A program made the position numbers and the translations under genes. This document shows positions 37,254 to 47,492 of a DNA stretch of 64,000 nt, one piece after another. The DNA is taken from contig NZ_JANEYT010000017.1 of NCBI RefSeq assembly GCF_024357955.1, positions 1 to 64,000 of the forward strand. Direction: 5' to 3'. The notes beneath the pieces were generated by a model. It was given only the letters and a program-made list of their open reading frames with translations. It was not told where the DNA came from and did no database searches. This DNA is from Photobacterium pectinilyticum. Its GTDB lineage: Bacteria; Pseudomonadota; Gammaproteobacteria; Enterobacterales; Vibrionaceae. Numbering within the stretch: the first letter of the stretch is position 1; every line of letters begins with the position of its first letter.

Positions 37254-38693
37254 ATGCAAGTTCATACCCTCGTTATTGATGATGACCAACAGCATCGCCA
37301 TGATTTAAGCGTGATCCTTTCCTTTATTGGTGAGCAGTATGAGGCATATTCGTCTCTAGAGGTTAACAGTACGCACGGTGAAAAAGAGTGGGGGGCATGT
37401 TTACTTGGCAAGGTCAGTTCCAGTCAGTCATTGAGCACGCTGCTTAATTTTTTGCGCACCCATAACCACATTCCAGTGATCTCCATGAGCGATCATGAAA
37501 GTGAGCTGGCATCTTTACCCAATTATATCGGCAACCTCGACAAGCCATTGCACTATGGCCAATTGATGGATGCCTTCCGCCATTGCAAAGAGTTTTTGGG
37601 CAAGCAAACTTTCCAATTACCCTCTCTGGGCCGCAAGAATACTTTGTTCCGTAGTATGGTTGGGCGCAGCGAAGCCATTAGCCAGATCCGCCATTTGATG
37701 GAGCAAGTCGCTTCAACAGATGCCAGCGTATTGATTTTCGGCGAGTCAGGCACGGGTAAAGAGGTTGTCGCGCGTAATATCCATTACCACTCGACGCGAG
37801 GCAAAGGGCCATTTGTGCCGGTTAACTGTGGAGCTATCCCCCCCGATCTGCTGGAGAGCGAACTTTTCGGTCATGAAAAAGGGGCTTTTACCGGTGCAGT
37901 TTCTACGCGTAAGGGCCGCTTTGAGCTGGCCGAAGGTGGTACCTTGTTCCTGGATGAAATTGGCGACATGCCAATGTCCATGCAGGTGAAGCTGCTGCGT
38001 GTATTGCAGGAGCGCTGCTTTGAGCGTGTGGGTGGTAGTGAAACGATTAAAGCGGATGTGCGTATTGTTGCGGCAACGCATCGTGATCTCGAATCAATGA
38101 TTGCCGGTGAAAAATTCCGTGAAGATCTGTATTACCGCTTGAACGTCTTCCCGATTGAGATGCCGGCCCTTCGCGAGCGAATGGAAGATATTCCTTTACT
38201 GCTGCAAGAGCTATTGGCTCGGATGGAAGCCCAAGGTGCTAAGCCTATCCACTTTACTCCTCGCGCTGTCACCTCTTTGATGGAGCATGATTGGCCAGGC
38301 AATATTCGTGAGTTGGCTAACTTGGTTGAGCGTTTGATCATTCTTTATCCGGGCGAAATGGTAGACATCAGTCACTTGCCGATGAAGTATCGCTACAGCC
38401 AGTTCCCAGAGTTCCAGCCGGAAGAAAACTTCCTGTCGGTAGACGATCATGAAAGGCTGGCATTGGCTGATATGTTTAGCAGCCATAGTTCGGAGCTGGA
38501 TGATGCTCAGGGTCACAGTGATTTACCGCCGGAAGGGGTGAACTTGAAGGAAATGCTGGCAGAGCTAGAAATTGACATGATCAGCCAAGCTCTGGAAGCG
38601 CAGGGCGGGGTTGTTGCCCGGGCAGCTGATATGCTGGGAATGCGCCGCACCACCTTGGTTGAAAAAATGCGCAAATATGGTTTAAGTCGCTAG
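37254..38693 (+). CDS. flrA: Flagellar master regulator FlrA (sigma-54 activator)
   Basis: Top-tier activator of class II flagellar genes (FleQ/FlrA family); c-di-GMP inhibits its relatives. The N-terminal degenerate receiver (residues 1-115) is followed by an AAA+ domain with Walker A GESGTGKE (163-170) and sigma-54 contact loop GAFTGA (210-215). The C-terminal Fis-type helix-turn-helix has [20 protein letters not shown]. 479 residues. Expected targets here include the sigma-54 promoter of flrBC. Confidence 0.96.
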   Translation: MQVHTLVIDDDQQHRHDLSVILSFIGEQYEAYSSLEVNSTHGEKEWGACLLGKVSSSQSLSTLLNFLRTHNHIPVISMSDHESELASLPNYIGNLDKPLHYGQLMDAFRHCKEFLGKQTFQLPSLGRKNTLFRSMVGRSEAISQIRHLMEQVASTDASVLIFGESGTGKEVVARNIHYHSTRGKGPFVPVNCGAIPPDLLESELFGHEKGAFTGAVSTRKGRFELAEGGTLFLDEIGDMPMSMQVKLLRVLQERCFERVGGSETIKADVRIVAATHRDLESMIAGEKFREDLYYRLNVFPIEMPALRERMEDIPLLLQELLARMEAQGAKPIHFTPRAVTSLMEHDWPGNIRELANLVERLIILYPGEMVDISHLPMKYRYSQFPEFQPEENFLSVDDHERLALADMFSSHSSELDDAQGHSDLPPEGVNLKEMLAELEIDMISQALEAQGGVVARAADMLGMRRTTLVEKMRKYGLSR

Positions 38694-38712
38694 TCAAAAT
38701 ACCATCATTCCT

Positions 38713-38740
38713 AAGGCGCCAAATTATTGGCGTCTTTTTT
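38713..38740 (+). terminator. Rho-independent terminator of flrA
   Basis: AAGGCGCCAA pairs with TTGGCGTCTT around ATTA, followed by Ts. Confidence 0.88.
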
Positions 38741-38783
38741 ATCTTCCCCTATAGATAACGTGCTGATAATAAAGATATAATTA

Positions 38784-38798
38784 TGGCACTATTCATGC
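38784..38798 (+). promoter_or_regulatory. flrB: Sigma-54 promoter of flrBC
   Basis: TGGCACTATTCATGC: GG at 38785-38786, GC at 38797-38798, correct spacing and a perfect TGGCAC. About 130 bp ahead of the flrB start. Confidence 0.78.
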
Positions 38799-38930
38799 AT
38801 GCTTCTTGTTCTTGGCATTTTATAATGGCATTTTTTGACAGCGTAGTGCTGGATGTTCCACGCCGAGCTCGTAGCTCATTTCTTTCTTTACGCGTCGCGA
38901 TGTGCCCATTTTCGTTTTATTAGGTTTTCC

Positions 38931-40022
38931 ATGGATGATAATCAGCCAGCCCTGAGTACCCCGCTTACTTCAAGTTCCGCTTTGGGGACATTGTCACAGC
39001 AAGTTAGCCGCTATCAGCAGGTGCTGGAAGTGATGCCATCTGGGGTGATTTTTTTGGATCCGGGCGGTATTGTCCACGAGGCCAACCCCGAAGCGATTCG
39101 TTTGCTTGGCGAGCCGCTACTGGACCAGCGCTGGGTCGATGTTATCCATCGGGCTTTCTCTCCACGTGACGATGACGGCCATGAGATCTCACTGAAAAAC
39201 GGCCGTAGGGTGAAACTGGCTATCTCGGCATCGAACAGCGGCCAGCTGATTTTCATCACCGACATGACAGAAACTCGCCTGTTGCAGTCAAGGGTCAGTG
39301 AAATGCAGCGTCTGTCATCACTTGGCAAAATGGTGGCGTCATTAGCACACCAAGTAAGGACGCCGTTATCCAGTGCGATGTTATATGCCTCTAATTTGGC
39401 CGCACCGAATTTGACGGCGCCAATGCGAGAGCGTTTTCAGGGCAAGCTTGTCGATCGCTTGCATGACTTGGAAAAGCAAGTAAATGACATGTTGTTGTTT
39501 GCCAAAGGTGGCGACAACAAAGTGGTGGAGTGCTTTAGCCTTGAAACCCTGCTCAATGAACTGGATAGCATGGTCGAAGCACAGGTGCTGGGTAACCACG
39601 TTGATTTCAGTATTGATTGTGACGACGAATCTTTGCAGCTATTGGGCAATGCCAATGCATTGGCGAGTGCGGTCAGCAACTTGATCACCAATGCCATCCA
39701 AATGGCGGGCAAGCAGTGCCGGGTCGCGGTAAAGGTTATCGAGCAAAGTGGTTGGATCCACTTGGCGGTATTGGATAACGGACCGGGCATCGCCCCTGAG
39801 ATGCAACAGAAAATCTTGGAGCCTTTTTACACCACGCGCCAACAGGGAACCGGACTTGGATTGGCGGTAGTGCAAATGGTCGCCAGTGCCCACAAGGGAC
39901 GGTTGACCGTAGAATCTGAGCCCGGAAAAGGGGCTTGTTTTACCTTATCATTGCCGCAAGCTGGTGCCGCTCAAGAAGAGCACAATGAACAACAATTGGA
40001 TCCGACAGGAGTAACACTATGA
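38931..40022 (+). CDS. flrB: Flagellar sensor histidine kinase FlrB
   Basis: Soluble kinase that phosphorylates FlrC. A PAS-like domain (about residues 20-110: YQQVLEVMPSGVIFLDPGG) precedes the HisKA region with His140 in SLAHQVRTPLSS. The HATPase follows, with ITNAIQMA, LDNGPGIAPEMQQKI and TRQQGTGLGLAVV. No membrane segment. The ATG at 38931 (MDDNQPALS) is preferred to one 26 codons upstream, whose product start looks unlike the family. 363 residues; overlaps flrC by 4 bp. Confidence 0.93.
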   Translation: MDDNQPALSTPLTSSSALGTLSQQVSRYQQVLEVMPSGVIFLDPGGIVHEANPEAIRLLGEPLLDQRWVDVIHRAFSPRDDDGHEISLKNGRRVKLAISASNSGQLIFITDMTETRLLQSRVSEMQRLSSLGKMVASLAHQVRTPLSSAMLYASNLAAPNLTAPMRERFQGKLVDRLHDLEKQVNDMLLFAKGGDNKVVECFSLETLLNELDSMVEAQVLGNHVDFSIDCDDESLQLLGNANALASAVSNLITNAIQMAGKQCRVAVKVIEQSGWIHLAVLDNGPGIAPEMQQKILEPFYTTRQQGTGLGLAVVQMVASAHKGRLTVESEPGKGACFTLSLPQAGAAQEEHNEQQLDPTGVTL

Positions 40023-41461
40023 ACCCAAACCGTGTTTTGGTTGTCGAGGATGACGAGGGGTTACGCGAAGCCTTGGTTGATACACTGGCATTGGCCGGTT
40101 ACCACTCGCTGGAGGCTGATAGCGCCGAACAGGCCCTTTTGACGCTCAAAGCCAATACGGTCGATATCGTCGTGTCGGATGTTCAAATGGCCGGAATGGA
40201 TGGCCTGGGTTTGCTACGCAGTATCAAGCAGCACTGGCCCAAATTGCCGGTTTTGCTGATGACTGCATATGCCAATATCGAAGATGCCGTCTCGGCGATG
40301 AAAGACGGCGCGATTGACTATATGGCCAAGCCATTTGCCCCTGAAGTGTTGCTCAATATGGTCAGTCGCTATGCGCCGGTGAAAAGTGAAAACGGCCATA
40401 CCGTTGCCGCTGACGAAAAGTCATTGAAACTACTGGCATTGGCTGAGAAAGTCGCCAAGACGGATGCGAGTGTGATGGTGCTGGGCCCCAGTGGTTCGGG
40501 AAAAGAAGTGATGTCACGCTATATCCATCAGCACTCGAACCGCAGTGACGGTCCTTTTGTGGCGATTAATTGCGCCGCCATTCCAGACAATATGCTTGAA
40601 GCGACCCTGTTTGGTTATGAAAAAGGGGCGTTTACCGGTGCCATTCAAGCGTGTCCAGGCAAGTTCGAGCAAGCTCAGGGCGGGACAATTCTGCTTGATG
40701 AAATCAGCGAAATGGACTTGAACTTGCAGGCCAAACTGTTAAGGGTATTGCAGGAGCGTGAGGTTGAACGCCTGGGTGGCCGTAAGAGTATCAAGTTGGA
40801 TGTCCGCGTTCTGGCAACCAGCAACCGTGATTTGAAAGAGTATGTTGCGCAAGGTCATTTCCGTGAGGACTTGTATTACCGTCTCAATGTGTTTCCGCTG
40901 TTGTGGCCGGCACTGTCCGAACGGCCGGGTGATATTGAGCCGTTGGCGAAATATCTGATGGCGCGCCACTGTAGTAAGCAGGGGCAGCCGATCCCTGATT
41001 TTTCACCCACGGCAATGGGTAAGCTCAAGCAGTACTCCTGGCCGGGCAATGTTCGGGAGCTCGACAATGTGATTCAACGGGCGTTGATCTTGCGTCATGG
41101 TCAATCGGTGGTGGAATCTGATATTTTGCTCGAAGGGCTGGACTGGCTGCAGGCCGATGGCTTACAGACGTTGATTGAACCCATGGCGGGCACGCACTTT
41201 GGTGATGAAGCAACCGGTGTGTCACATGCGGTGCCGAATGTGGCAACGGAGCAACAGGCTGCTGAATCAGCAAAAATGGCAACACCAGCGGATGGGTTAG
41301 GAAATGAGCTGCGGGAACAAGAGTTTTCGATTATTCTAGACACCATTCGTGCCTGCGATGGACGGCGCAAGGATGTTGCGGAAAAATTAGGGATCAGTCC
41401 AAGAACGCTGCGCTATAAATTGGCAAAAATGCGTGATGCTGGAATAGATATCCCAGTTTGA
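40019..41461 (+). CDS. flrC: Flagellar response regulator FlrC (sigma-54 activator)
   Basis: NtrC-type activator of class III flagellar genes. The receiver domain has acidic residues EDDEG and phospho-acceptor Asp54 (VVSDVQMAGMDG). The AAA+ domain has Walker A GPSGSGKE (156-163) and GAFTGA (203-208). The C-terminal Fis-type HTH is GRRKDVAEKLGISPRTLRYK. 480 residues. ATGA overlap with flrB implies translational coupling of the two-component pair. Confidence 0.96.
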   Translation: MNPNRVLVVEDDEGLREALVDTLALAGYHSLEADSAEQALLTLKANTVDIVVSDVQMAGMDGLGLLRSIKQHWPKLPVLLMTAYANIEDAVSAMKDGAIDYMAKPFAPEVLLNMVSRYAPVKSENGHTVAADEKSLKLLALAEKVAKTDASVMVLGPSGSGKEVMSRYIHQHSNRSDGPFVAINCAAIPDNMLEATLFGYEKGAFTGAIQACPGKFEQAQGGTILLDEISEMDLNLQAKLLRVLQEREVERLGGRKSIKLDVRVLATSNRDLKEYVAQGHFREDLYYRLNVFPLLWPALSERPGDIEPLAKYLMARHCSKQGQPIPDFSPTAMGKLKQYSWPGNVRELDNVIQRALILRHGQSVVESDILLEGLDWLQADGLQTLIEPMAGTHFGDEATGVSHAVPNVATEQQAAESAKMATPADGLGNELREQEFSIILDTIRACDGRRKDVAEKLGISPRTLRYKLAKMRDAGIDIPV

Positions 41462-41553
41462 ATACCGTAATGATGGACGAATTCCTTCATACTTAACGTG
41501 ATAATATTTATAAAATTATTCGGCGACAACATTTTGACGGGTAGGAGAGAGTA

Positions 41554-41865
41554 ATGAAAGTAAATGGACTTCAGGCCGAAATGCAGGCCATGCAACTGGA
41601 AGCAACCAACGCATCCCGCCCGGCAACCGGTCAACAGGTCAGCGCTGATTTCGGGGCCATGCTGGGCGATGCCATCAAAGGCGTCAACCAAGTGCAGTCA
41701 CAATCCAATGATTTAGCAACACGTTTCGACCAAGGCGACCGCAGTGTTTCCCTGTCTGATGTCATGATTGCGCGTAACAAATCCAGCGTTGCCTTCGAAG
41801 CGACGGTACAGGTACGTAATAAAATGGTCGAAGCGTACAAAGAACTCATGAATATGCCGGTCTAA
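41554..41865 (+). CDS. fliE: Flagellar MS-ring/rod junction protein FliE
   Basis: Joins the MS ring to the proximal rod. 103 residues. The family C-terminus SLSDVMIARNKSSVAFEATV and YKELMNMPV is clear. GGAG with good spacing precedes the ATG. First gene of fliEFGHIJ. I found no good -24/-12 element in the 92-bp gap after flrC. Confidence 0.95.
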   Translation: MKVNGLQAEMQAMQLEATNASRPATGQQVSADFGAMLGDAIKGVNQVQSQSNDLATRFDQGDRSVSLSDVMIARNKSSVAFEATVQVRNKMVEAYKELMNMPV

Positions 41866-41881
41866 TTTAGGAATATAGTGC

Positions 41882-43633
41882 GTGTCGGAACCATCAACTA
41901 ACAACGAGCTCGCGGTAGCTGGCAATTCACCATCGACAGCGATGATGGCGGACAGCGATTCAATGCTTCAGAGCCCAGATGCTGAAGAAAGGGGCGCCTC
42001 ACGTGTTGATAACATGCTGGGGAACCTAGATGTGCTGCGCCAGGTCGTTCTGGTTCTGTCGGTCGCTATTTGTGTCGCTTTGATCGTCCTTGTCGTTTCC
42101 TGGATAAAAGAGCCGGAAATGCGGCCGATGGGAACCTATGAAACGGCAGAGCTGATCCCGATCCTTGATCACTTCGATCAGAAAAAAATCAACTATACCC
42201 TTGATGGCAACACCATCCGCGTCCCTGCGGACGATTTTTCCGCGATTAAGTTGGAATTGACCCGGGCGGGCTTGAACCAAGCAACGGCCATGGGCGATGA
42301 CATCCTGTTGCAGGACATGGGTTTTGGTGTGTCACAACGCCTTGAGCAAGAGCGTTTGAAGCTCAGCCGAGAGCGCCAACTGGCGCGGGCAATTGAACAA
42401 ATTCGTCAGGTTCGTCAGGCTCAGGTGTTGCTTGCGATGCCAAAGCAAAGTGTATTTGTTCGTCATAACCAGGAAGCGTCAGCCACGGTATTTCTGACCT
42501 TGTCTACTGGTGGCAGCTTAGGTCAGCAGGAAGTTGATTCGATTGTCGATATGGTTGCCACGGCTGTACCTGGACTCAAACCGACCCGTGTGACGGTTAC
42601 CGATCAGCACGGCCGACTGCTCAGTTCAGGCACGGCCGATCCGCAGGCAACGGCTCGCCGCAAAGAATATGAACTGGAGCGCAAGCAAGAGCAGGCGCTG
42701 CGCGAGAAAATTGATGCGATTTTGATCCCGGTATTGGGGCTTGGCAACTATACCGCCCAGGTTGATGTGTCGATGGACTTCAGCGCGGTGGAAGAAACCC
42801 GCAAGCAATATGATCCGGCGTCTCAGTCAACCCGCAGTGAATATACATTAGAAGACATCAACAACGGCAACATAGTCGCGGGTATTCCTGGCGCCTTGAG
42901 TAACCAACCACCGGTCGACAGTGCGATTCCGCAGGAAGTGGCTGAACTACAGTCGGGCGGCCGTACCGGGAATAACTCTGTTCACCGAGAAGCGACCCGA
43001 AACTATGAGTTGGATACTACAATCAGGCACCGCCGGGCACAAACCGGTACGGTTGACCGCCAGACAGTGTCCGTTGCGATCGATTACAAACAGGTACTAA
43101 ACCCAGAAACCGGAGAGCTAACCCGAGTTGCACTGAGTGAGGCGGAACTGGCAAAAATATCCCGCTTGCTCAAAGGTGGCGTCGGTTTCTCTGAAATGCG
43201 TGGTGACATGCTGGAAGTGATTTCAGTGCCGTTTGCCGTACCTGAAGAGCAAATGGTGGCGGACCTGCCGATTTGGGACCATCCGAATTTCAACACCTGG
43301 GTTCGTTGGCTTGCCGCCGCTCTGGTGATTATTGTGATCATGGTCGTGATGGTACGCCCAGCGATGCGCAAGCTACTGTATCCAAATCAATCGGCTGACG
43401 GTACACCATTGGATGAAAATGGTTTGCCTATGCCGCCTGGTCGTCATGAGTCTGTTGACCTGATTGGCAGTGAACTTGATGGCGTCGAATCGCTTGAATT
43501 AAGCAGTAGCAATCTGGATCTACCAAACCTGCATAAAGATGAAGATTTGCTAAAAGCGGTACGTGCCCTTGTGGCAAACGAACCGGATCTGGCAGCGCAG
43601 GTTGTTAAAAGTTGGGTAACTGAAGATGGCTAA
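41882..43633 (+). CDS. fliF: Flagellar MS-ring protein FliF
   Basis: Builds the inner-membrane MS ring. Starts with GTG. Membrane helices lie at about residues 51-70 (VVLVLSVAICVALIVLVV) and 468-486 (WLAAALVIIVIMVVMV). The periplasmic secretin-like ring domains lie between (ERQLARAIEQIRQVRQAQVL, ATVFLTLSTGG). The cytoplasmic C-terminus binds FliG. 583 residues. It overlaps fliG by 8 bp. Confidence 0.96.
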   Translation: MSEPSTNNELAVAGNSPSTAMMADSDSMLQSPDAEERGASRVDNMLGNLDVLRQVVLVLSVAICVALIVLVVSWIKEPEMRPMGTYETAELIPILDHFDQKKINYTLDGNTIRVPADDFSAIKLELTRAGLNQATAMGDDILLQDMGFGVSQRLEQERLKLSRERQLARAIEQIRQVRQAQVLLAMPKQSVFVRHNQEASATVFLTLSTGGSLGQQEVDSIVDMVATAVPGLKPTRVTVTDQHGRLLSSGTADPQATARRKEYELERKQEQALREKIDAILIPVLGLGNYTAQVDVSMDFSAVEETRKQYDPASQSTRSEYTLEDINNGNIVAGIPGALSNQPPVDSAIPQEVAELQSGGRTGNNSVHREATRNYELDTTIRHRRAQTGTVDRQTVSVAIDYKQVLNPETGELTRVALSEAELAKISRLLKGGVGFSEMRGDMLEVISVPFAVPEEQMVADLPIWDHPNFNTWVRWLAAALVIIVIMVVMVRPAMRKLLYPNQSADGTPLDENGLPMPPGRHESVDLIGSELDGVESLELSSSNLDLPNLHKDEDLLKAVRALVANEPDLAAQVVKSWVTEDG

Positions 43634-44666
43634 TGAAATCGCAACCACAGACAATAAGAAATTTGATATCACCACCCTGACCGGGGCGGATAAAGCTGCA
43701 ATTTTGCTGCTGAGTCTCAATGAGCAGGATGCTGCCAGTATTATCCGTCATCTTGAGCCCAAACAAGTGCAACGGGTCGGTGGTATGATGGCGCAAATGG
43801 CAGATCTAAACCAAGAAAAAGTGTCTGCTGTTCATCGCCATTTCCTGGAGGATATCCAGAAATACACCAGTATCGGTATGGGCAGCGAAGACTTTGTCCG
43901 GAATACCCTGATCGCAGCACTGGGTGAAGATAAGGCAAATAACCTTGTCGATCAGATCTTGATGGGCAGTGGTTCGCGAGGTCTTGATTCCCTTAAGTGG
44001 ATGGATCCAAGGCAGGTGGCCAGCATTATCCTTAACGAACACCCACAGATCCAAACCATTGTTCTGTCGTACCTCGAGCCTGAGCAGTCAGCGGAGATTC
44101 TGGCGCAGTTCCCAGAACGGGTGCGTTTGGATTTGATGATGCGAATTGCCAACCTTGAAGAAGTTCAGCCGGCGGCACTGCATGAGCTGAACGATATCAT
44201 GGAGAAACAGTTTGCCGGTCAGGCCGGTGCACAGGCGGCGAAAATTGGCGGCCTGAAGGCAGCAGCCGAGATCATGAACTACCTCGACAACAATGTTGAA
44301 GGCGTACTCATGGATCAAATTCGTGACAATGACGAAGATATGGCGACCCAGATTGAAGATCTGATGTTTGTTTTCGATAACCTTGCTGAAGTGGATGACC
44401 GCGGTATTCAGACACTGATGCGCGATGTACCGCAAGACCTATTGCAGAAAGCCCTTAAGGGGGCTGATGATATGTTGCGCGAGAAAATCATGCGTAACAT
44501 GTCCAAGCGTGCTGCTGAAATGCTGCAAGATGATCTTGAGGCAATGGGACCAATTCGTGTGGCCGATGTTGAGTCTGCCCAAAAAGAGATTCTATCGATT
44601 GCCCGTCGCTTGTCAGATGCTGGCGAGCTTATGTTGACCGGGAGCGGTGCAGATGAATTCTTGTAA
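43626..44666 (+). CDS. fliG: Flagellar motor switch protein FliG
   Basis: Rotor component that contacts the stator and sets rotation. 346 residues. N-terminal LTGADKAAILLLSLNEQDAA binds FliF; the middle has the EHPQ motif region (LNEHPQIQTIVLSYL); the C-terminal torque helix region contains RNMSKRAAEMLQDDLEAMGP. Overlaps the end of fliF, consistent with coupled synthesis. Confidence 0.97.
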   Translation: MANEIATTDNKKFDITTLTGADKAAILLLSLNEQDAASIIRHLEPKQVQRVGGMMAQMADLNQEKVSAVHRHFLEDIQKYTSIGMGSEDFVRNTLIAALGEDKANNLVDQILMGSGSRGLDSLKWMDPRQVASIILNEHPQIQTIVLSYLEPEQSAEILAQFPERVRLDLMMRIANLEEVQPAALHELNDIMEKQFAGQAGAQAAKIGGLKAAAEIMNYLDNNVEGVLMDQIRDNDEDMATQIEDLMFVFDNLAEVDDRGIQTLMRDVPQDLLQKALKGADDMLREKIMRNMSKRAAEMLQDDLEAMGPIRVADVESAQKEILSIARRLSDAGELMLTGSGADEFL

Positions 44667-44701
44667 TAACCCACAGAGCCTACGCCGTTTAAAGGCTGCT
44701 T

Positions 44702-45553
44702 ATGTCTAGTGACCGTTCGATGGAGCGCCGCCGCGGTTTCCTTCGTGTACCTGAACATCAGGCGCAAGAGCTTGAACGCTGGGCCTACCCGGATTACTCC
44801 TCTGAACATGAAGGCATCTCTGAAAATGCGTTTAATTACGAACCCGAGTGGCAGGTAGAGCCGCTTGACGAAGAGCCTGAAGTGCCGCCGCTAACTGCGG
44901 CTGATTTGGATGACATCCGCCACTCAGCCTATGAAGAAGGCATTAGTGAGGGCCGTTCTGCGGGTCATGCTGAAGGCTTTGAACAAGGCATGCAGCAAGG
45001 GCTAGAGCAAGGGCAGCAGCAGGGTTTAGAGCAAGGCCTGGCTCAAGGTTTAGAGCAGGGCTTAGCGCAAGGTAAAGCGCAAATAGACGAGCAGGTTGGT
45101 TATCTAACCCAGCTGGTAGAAAAATTAGCAACGCCGTTGAAACAAGTGGATGACGCGGTTGAGCAGCAGCTGGTTCAGCTTGTTACCAGCTTGGCCCGAG
45201 AGTTGGTGCAGGTCGAACTGAAAACCAACCCTCAGGTGATGTTGCAAACCCTGCGCGAAGGGATTGCTGCACTGCCGATGGCCGCGCAGAAAACCACGAT
45301 TCAACTTCACCCCGATGATCTGGATATTATCAAGCAGGCATACGGTACTGAGAACTTGACAGAGCGGCAGTGGACGCTTCAGGCCGAGCCGGCAATGAGC
45401 CGAGGGGATTTGTTTGTTGAATCAGGCAATTCGCTCATCGACTATAAGATGGAAACCCGTTTGCGCCATTCGCTTGAGCAATTTGTTGGCCTCAATAGCC
45501 AGCCTCAGCCTACCGCTTGTAAAGAAACAGGCAAAGAGCCCGGGGAAGCCTAA
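44702..45553 (+). CDS. fliH: Flagellar export regulator FliH
   Basis: Binds and restrains the FliI ATPase and delivers it to the export gate. 283 residues. It begins [17 protein letters not shown] with a hydrophilic N-terminus. A Gln/Gly-rich helix with Gly every fourth residue follows at about 88-127 ([14 protein letters not shown]), the GxxxG segment of FliH. The C-terminal stalk-type domain has [17 protein letters not shown]. Its stop overlaps the fliI ATG by 1 bp. Confidence 0.94.
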   Translation: MSSDRSMERRRGFLRVPEHQAQELERWAYPDYSSEHEGISENAFNYEPEWQVEPLDEEPEVPPLTAADLDDIRHSAYEEGISEGRSAGHAEGFEQGMQQGLEQGQQQGLEQGLAQGLEQGLAQGKAQIDEQVGYLTQLVEKLATPLKQVDDAVEQQLVQLVTSLARELVQVELKTNPQVMLQTLREGIAALPMAAQKTTIQLHPDDLDIIKQAYGTENLTERQWTLQAEPAMSRGDLFVESGNSLIDYKMETRLRHSLEQFVGLNSQPQPTACKETGKEPGEA

Positions 45554-46875
45554 TGGCCAACCTGGCTGAACGTTTATCCCGCTACCAAACTGCCAATACG
45601 ACATGTCGGCCGGTGGCCTCTGGCCGTTTGGTACGCGTCGTTGGCCTGACCCTGGAAGCGGTCGGGTGCCGGGCTCCTGTTGGTAGCCAGTGTAAGGTAG
45701 AAACCCTCTCTGGCGAGATGGAAGCAGAGGTGGTCGGTTTCTCCGGCGAAACCCTATTTTTGATGCCCAGTGAACAGCTGACCGGCATTATGCCCGGCGC
45801 AAGAGTCACGCCAATCACCGAAGCCGGGGGGATCCCGGTGGGTATGGAACTGCTTGGCAGGGTCATCGATGGTGTCGGTAATCCACTTGATGGTTTGGGT
45901 GATATCTATACCGGCCAGCGGGCGGCATTTAATGCCGAACCGATAAACCCGCTGGCCAGAAAACCTATTAAAGAACCGCTGGATGTCGGTTTGAAGGCTG
46001 TTAACGGTCTGCTGACTGTCGGCAAGGGGCAGCGTATCGGCCTATTTGCCGGTTCAGGTGTCGGTAAGTCTGTGACCTTGGGGATGATGACCCGGGGCAC
46101 CACGGCACAAGTTGTGGTCGTTGGCCTTATCGGCGAGCGAGGCCGAGAAGTTAAAGAGTTTATTGATGAGATCCTTGGCACTGAAGGGCGACAGCGAGCG
46201 GTCGTCGTGGCAGCTCCTGCCGATGCTTCACCACTGATGCGACTGAAAGGCTGCCAAACGGCCTTGACGATCGCGGAATATTTCCGTGACCAAGGGTTGG
46301 ATGTTTTGTTGCTGATGGACTCACTGACCCGGTTTGCCCAAGCTCAGCGGGAAATTGCCCTCTCTGTTGGCGAGCCGCCAGCCACCAAGGGTTATCCGCC
46401 TTCGGTATTTGCCAAATTGCCAGCACTGGTTGAGCGGGCAGGTAATGGTGGTGAGCATCAGGGCTCTATTACCGCTTTTTTCACCGTGCTGACCGAAGGG
46501 GATGATCTGCAAGATCCGATCGCCGATGCGTCTAGGGCCATTTTGGATGGCCACATCGTATTATCACGAGAACTTGCTGATGCAGGCCATTATCCAGCGA
46601 TCGATGTCGAGCGCTCGGTGAGCCGTGTGATGCCAGCGATTGTGAGCGAAGAGCATCTGATGATGTCCAAGGCGGTACGGCAAGTGCTGTCGATTTGCCG
46701 CAAGAATCAGGATTTGGTGTCAATTGGAGCCTATAAGCCCGGTACCGATCAGGCTATCGATCAGTCATTTGCCCTGAAACCGCGGTTGGATGGGTATATG
46801 CAGCAATCAATGAAAGAGTCAGTACCCTACGAGATGTGTGTCAACATGTTGCGTTCTGTCCTTAGCGGGCAATAA
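45553..46875 (+). CDS. fliI: Flagellum-specific ATPase FliI
   Basis: Hexameric ATPase of the flagellar export apparatus, related to F1-beta. 440 residues. Walker [10 protein letters not shown] lies at about residues 165-173; the family stretch [13 protein letters not shown] follows, then Walker [19 protein letters not shown]. The N-terminal beta barrel and C-terminal helical domain are intact. Coupled to fliH by a TAATG overlap. Confidence 0.97.
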   Translation: MANLAERLSRYQTANTTCRPVASGRLVRVVGLTLEAVGCRAPVGSQCKVETLSGEMEAEVVGFSGETLFLMPSEQLTGIMPGARVTPITEAGGIPVGMELLGRVIDGVGNPLDGLGDIYTGQRAAFNAEPINPLARKPIKEPLDVGLKAVNGLLTVGKGQRIGLFAGSGVGKSVTLGMMTRGTTAQVVVVGLIGERGREVKEFIDEILGTEGRQRAVVVAAPADASPLMRLKGCQTALTIAEYFRDQGLDVLLLMDSLTRFAQAQREIALSVGEPPATKGYPPSVFAKLPALVERAGNGGEHQGSITAFFTVLTEGDDLQDPIADASRAILDGHIVLSRELADAGHYPAIDVERSVSRVMPAIVSEEHLMMSKAVRQVLSICRKNQDLVSIGAYKPGTDQAIDQSFALKPRLDGYMQQSMKESVPYEMCVNMLRSVLSGQ

Positions 46876-46926
46876 ATAACGTGCCGATGACTATTTTTGA
46901 AGAAAGTGATGGGTCAGGAGAAAGTG

Positions 46927-47376
46927 ATGGCAGCGGATAGTGCACTAGAGCTGATTTTAACCCAGAGTGCAGATGCTGAACATAAAGCATCACTGGCACT
47001 GAACCAAGCCCGTATTGAGCGCGAAAATTACTTGCAGCAGCTGCAACAGATAGAACAATATCGCTTGGATTACTGCCGCCAATTATCAGAGCGGGGCCAG
47101 CAGGGGTTAACTGCCAGCGCGTATAATCATTTGCAAAAATTCTTGAATCAGCTTGATGAAACCTTGGTCAAGCAGAGAAGTGCTGGCGCTCATTTTGACC
47201 AGCAGGTAGAGCAATGCAGTCGGCATTGGCAAGAAATGCGTAAACAACGGCGCTCCATTGAGTGGTTAATTGACAAAAAACAGACAGAGCGGCAGCGCTT
47301 GCTGGATAAGCAAGAGCAGAAAATGATGGATGAGTTTGCCACCATGCAATATGCCCGTCGCCTGATGGGCCACTAG
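46927..47376 (+). CDS. fliJ: Flagellar export protein FliJ
   Basis: Coiled-coil export chaperone that sits in the FliI ring, like the F1 gamma subunit. 149 residues, nearly all charged helix (ALNQARIERENYLQQLQQIE; KQTERQRLLDKQEQKMMDEF). The ATG at 46927 is chosen because AGGAG lies 6 bp upstream; a TTG and an ATG further 5' are in frame but unsupported. A 12-bp unit (AGAAAGTGATGG) is duplicated at 46901-46912 and 46919-46930 around the start. Confidence 0.9.
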   Translation: MAADSALELILTQSADAEHKASLALNQARIERENYLQQLQQIEQYRLDYCRQLSERGQQGLTASAYNHLQKFLNQLDETLVKQRSAGAHFDQQVEQCSRHWQEMRKQRRSIEWLIDKKQTERQRLLDKQEQKMMDEFATMQYARRLMGH

Positions 47377-47435
47377 CGGATGGCGTGTTTGTCAGTTGCC
47401 CATATTATGGGTGCTAGTCTCCAAGACTCTTTTGT

Positions 47436-47451
47436 TGGCGTATTTTTTGCA
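47436..47451 (+). promoter_or_regulatory. fliK: Sigma-54 promoter of fliK
   Basis: TGGCGTATTTTTTGCA: GG at 47437-47438, GC at 47449-47450, correct spacing; about 42 bp ahead of fliK. It splits fliE-J from fliK-flhB. Confidence 0.85.
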
Positions 47452-47492
47452 TTAATACGGGTATAGGCCACTGTCAAAGCGCGATCTTCATT

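Noticed and set aside
38800-38840. Second sigma-54 site (TGGCATTTTATAATGGC) ahead of flrB
   Set aside because: GG to GC spacing is 12 bp instead of 10; the site at 38784-38798 fits properly.
38853-38930. 26-codon N-terminal extension of flrB
   Set aside because: Aromatic-rich stretch with no ribosome site and no resemblance to a PAS-kinase start; ATG at 38931 is preferred.
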